Positions 7,013-8,393 of a DNA stretch of 8,393 nt are shown one piece after another. This stretch comes from Dethiosulfovibrio sp. (GTDB lineage: Bacteria; Synergistota; Synergistia; Synergistales; Dethiosulfovibrionaceae), in the NCBI GenBank assembly GCA_028709985.1, contig JAQUTB010000055.1, forward strand, positions 1 to 8,393, given 5' to 3'. Both the position numbers and the translations under genes were made by a program. The first letter of the stretch is position 1, and the number at the start of each line of letters is the position of its first letter. The notes under the pieces were generated by a model that saw only the letters and a program-made list of their open reading frames with translations, was not told the origin of the DNA and searched no databases.

Positions 7013-8083
7013 ATGTCGGAGAAAAGCTTTTCGGTGGAAGACTTCTGTGTCTCTCCCTCAAGCTCTCTCAGGGAAGCTCTGGCGGTAATAGACGTCCGGT
7101 CGTCTCAGTTTACACTGGTAACCGATAGGAATGGCATTCTCCTTGGGGTCGTAACCGATGGAGATATCAGAAGGGCTATTCTCAGAGGGGACTCCCTTGA
7201 TTCCCCTGTATCCTCCGTCATGAACAGGTCCCCTAAGGTCACAGTTGAGGGTGAGTCGCGGGGCTCAATGGTTCGCCGTATGAAGGAGCTTGACGTCCAT
7301 TTTCTCATAAAGGTCGACGACGATCAGCGGGTTCTGGGAATAGTCCGTTTTTCAGATCTGGCTGTCCCTGCGACCAGGACAAATCCCGTCGTCATAATGG
7401 CCGGTGGCAGGGGCCGTCGGCTGGGGGCTTTGACCGACAACTGCCCCAAGCCTATGCTGCCTTTGGGGAAGAAGCCCATACTCGAGATGATCATAGAAAA
7501 CCTGGTGGAGTGCGGTTTTCTTAATTTCTATATCTCCGTAAACTACCTCAAAGACAGCATTATCGACTATTTTGGCGACGGTGACAGGCTAGGTATCAAA
7601 ATAGCCTATCTTCACGAGGAAAAGCCCTTGAATACGGCGGGATCATTGAGCCTCATAGATCCTTTGCCGAAAGAGCCTTTACTGGTGATGAACGGGGATA
7701 TCTTCACCGATTTGGACTTTGGAGAGCTTATAGATGCCCACGAGAAATCTGGAGCCGACGGAACCATGTGTCTCAGGGAGATGTCCTATCAGGTTCCCTT
7801 CGGGGTCGTCGATCTATCCGACGATGGCAGTGTCAGCTCTATCAGGGAAAAGCCGGTTATAACCTATATGGCGAACGCCGGCATGTATGTCCTGAGCCCA
7901 GAGGTATTGTCCTTTGTCCCTAAAGGGGAGCCCTATGCCATGACGACCCTCATGGATGACCTAATCTCCAGAGGCAAAAAACTTGTCTCCCATACCGTCG
8001 ATGGCCTATGGATAGACGTCGGCAGGATGGAGGACTTTGAGCGAGCCCGTCGGTCCGTATGCGACGATTCCAGGTTGAGGTGA
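7013..8083 (+). CDS. ptmE: PtmE-like CBS-domain nucleotidyltransferase (glucosamine-1-phosphate guanylyltransferase)
   Basis: A 356-residue two-part protein. Residues about 11-118 are a CBS pair, with GVVTDGDIRRAIL at 45-57, SVMNRSP at 68-74 and a second LGIVRFSDL near 108-116. Such pairs bind adenine nucleotides, so this part may be regulatory. Residues about 126-350 are a GT-A nucleotidyltransferase with the activation loop MAGGRGRRLGALT then CPKPMLP at 129-150, LNTAG at 206-210, MNGDI at 226-230 (metal-binding Asp), a REKP segment near 278, and WIDVGR at 333-338. The same CBS-nucleotidyltransferase architecture is found in Campylobacter PtmE, which makes GDP-glucosamine for the GDP-linked legionaminic pathway. 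ATG 7013 lies three bases after the amidotransferase stop, with GGAGA at 7000-7004. Specificity for GDP over other nucleotides comes from homology and context and is not visible in the sequence itself. Confidence 0.88.
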   Translation: MSEKSFSVEDFCVSPSSSLREALAVIDVRSSQFTLVTDRNGILLGVVTDGDIRRAILRGDSLDSPVSSVMNRSPKVTVEGESRGSMVRRMKELDVHFLIKVDDDQRVLGIVRFSDLAVPATRTNPVVIMAGGRGRRLGALTDNCPKPMLPLGKKPILEMIIENLVECGFLNFYISVNYLKDSIIDYFGDGDRLGIKIAYLHEEKPLNTAGSLSLIDPLPKEPLLVMNGDIFTDLDFGELIDAHEKSGADGTMCLREMSYQVPFGVVDLSDDGSVSSIREKPVITYMANAGMYVLSPEVLSFVPKGEPYAMTTLMDDLISRGKKLVSHTVDGLWIDVGRMEDFERARRSVCDDSRLR

Positions 8084-8084
8084 T
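8077..8084 (+). promoter_or_regulatory. Shine-Dalgarno site that decides the TTG start of the cytidylyltransferase
   Basis: GAGGTGAT pairs without mismatch with the usual 3' end of 16S rRNA and ends five bases before TTG 8090. It spans the ptmE-like gene's stop codon. No ATG or GTG lies in frame before the conserved ARGGSKR motif, so this site supports the TTG start. Confidence 0.78.
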
Positions 8085-8089
8085 CTCAG

Positions 8090-8393
8090 TTGTACGAGGA
8101 CAAGAGAATTCTGGCTATAATATCGGCCAGAGGTGGTTCAAAGAGGGTACCAGGCAAGAACGTAAAGATACTGGGGGATAAGCCTTTAATAGCATGGACC
8201 ATCGAAGCTGCGAAAAAATCGGCCTACATAGACAGGTTAATCCTTTCCTCCGACGATAACGCCATAGCGAAGGTAGCCCTGGAGCACGGTTGCGATGTCC
8301 CTTTTATGAGGCCTGACAGCTTAGCGACCGATACAGCAACCAGTGCCGACGTGGTTCTACATGCCCTTAACTTCCTTGGCGACGATCTTTTCG
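8090..8393 (+). CDS. legF: LegF/NeuA-type CMP-nonulosonic acid cytidylyltransferase (3' end cut by window)
   Basis: The first 101 residues of a protein usually about 225-235 long are present; the frame is open to the right edge. It would transfer CMP from CTP to the 2-hydroxyl of legionaminic acid, giving the donor used by glycosyltransferases. The nucleotide-binding signature ARGGSKRVPGKN is at residues 13-24, followed by PLIAWTIEAA, the ILSSDD segment with paired Asp at 55-56, and RPDSLATD at 74-81, all diagnostic of acylneuraminate cytidylyltransferases. The TTG start has a perfect GAGGTGAT ribosome site and lies six bases after the ptmE-like stop. The homologue in Campylobacter is PtmB/LegF. 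The NeuA (sialic acid) and PseF (pseudaminic acid) branches are alternatives; the LegB and PtmE neighbours point to LegF. Confidence 0.9.
   Translation, partial: MYEDKRILAIISARGGSKRVPGKNVKILGDKPLIAWTIEAAKKSAYIDRLILSSDDNAIAKVALEHGCDVPFMRPDSLATDTATSADVVLHALNFLGDDLF

Noticed and set aside
8090..8121. TATAAT at 8116-8121 with TTGTAC at 8090 as an internal promoter
   Set aside because: Spacing of 20 bases and a weak -35. The TATAAT encodes conserved Ile codons before the ARGGSKR motif, so it is better explained as coding.

Overview
The window is one tightly packed, single-strand (+) operon segment of a cell-surface or flagellar glycan locus. It makes a CMP-activated nonulosonic acid of the legionaminic acid type, probably with an amidino-decorated variant. 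Eight genes lie head to tail. Junctions are 17 nt, a 4-nt overlap, 16 nt, a 1-nt overlap, 0 nt, a 4-nt overlap, 3 nt and 6 nt. No intergenic gap is long enough for a promoter or terminator, so all are probably co-transcribed from a promoter left of the window. The first and last genes are cut by the window edges.

Layout: (1) bases 1-709, the 3' part of a Gfo/Idh/MocA-family sugar dehydrogenase resembling WbpB/WlbA; (2) about 727-2055, a Wzx-type polysaccharide flippase; (3) 2052-3020, LegB-type NDP-HexNAc 4,6-dehydratase; (4) 3037-4212, LegG/NeuC-type hydrolysing 2-epimerase; (5) 4212-5276, LegI/NeuB-type synthase; (6) 5277-5903, a NeuD/PglD/LegH-type left-handed beta-helix acetyltransferase; (7) 5900-7009, a PseA/WbpG/PtmG-type N-acetyl sugar amidotransferase; (8) 7013-8083, a PtmE-type CBS-pair plus nucleotidyltransferase protein; (9) 8090 to the right edge, the start of a LegF/NeuA-type CMP-nonulosonate cytidylyltransferase.

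Read as a pathway: PtmE would activate glucosamine-1-phosphate as the GDP-sugar, LegB would make the 4-keto-6-deoxy sugar, an aminotransferase (LegC) not present here would aminate C4, and the NeuD/LegH-like protein would acetylate it. LegG would then release 2,4-diacetamido-2,4,6-trideoxymannose, LegI would condense it with phosphoenolpyruvate, and LegF would activate the product with CTP. The PtmG-like enzyme would turn an acetamido group into an acetamidino group, and the flippase would export lipid-linked units. The missing LegC, and the missing glutaminase/ammonia-channel partners for the amidotransferase, are the main gaps. They may lie outside the window.

Organism: a bacterium with roughly mid-50s % GC coding DNA, heavy use of AGG (Arg) and ATA (Ile) codons, several TTG/GTG starts and classical Shine-Dalgarno sites. 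This pattern would fit Synergistota such as Dethiosulfovibrio relatives, but that is a weak inference from codon style only. The flippase gene is visibly more AT-rich than its neighbours. I see no RNA genes, mobile elements, CRISPR arrays or long repeats. The genes belong to known families. The interest lies in their combination and in what is missing.
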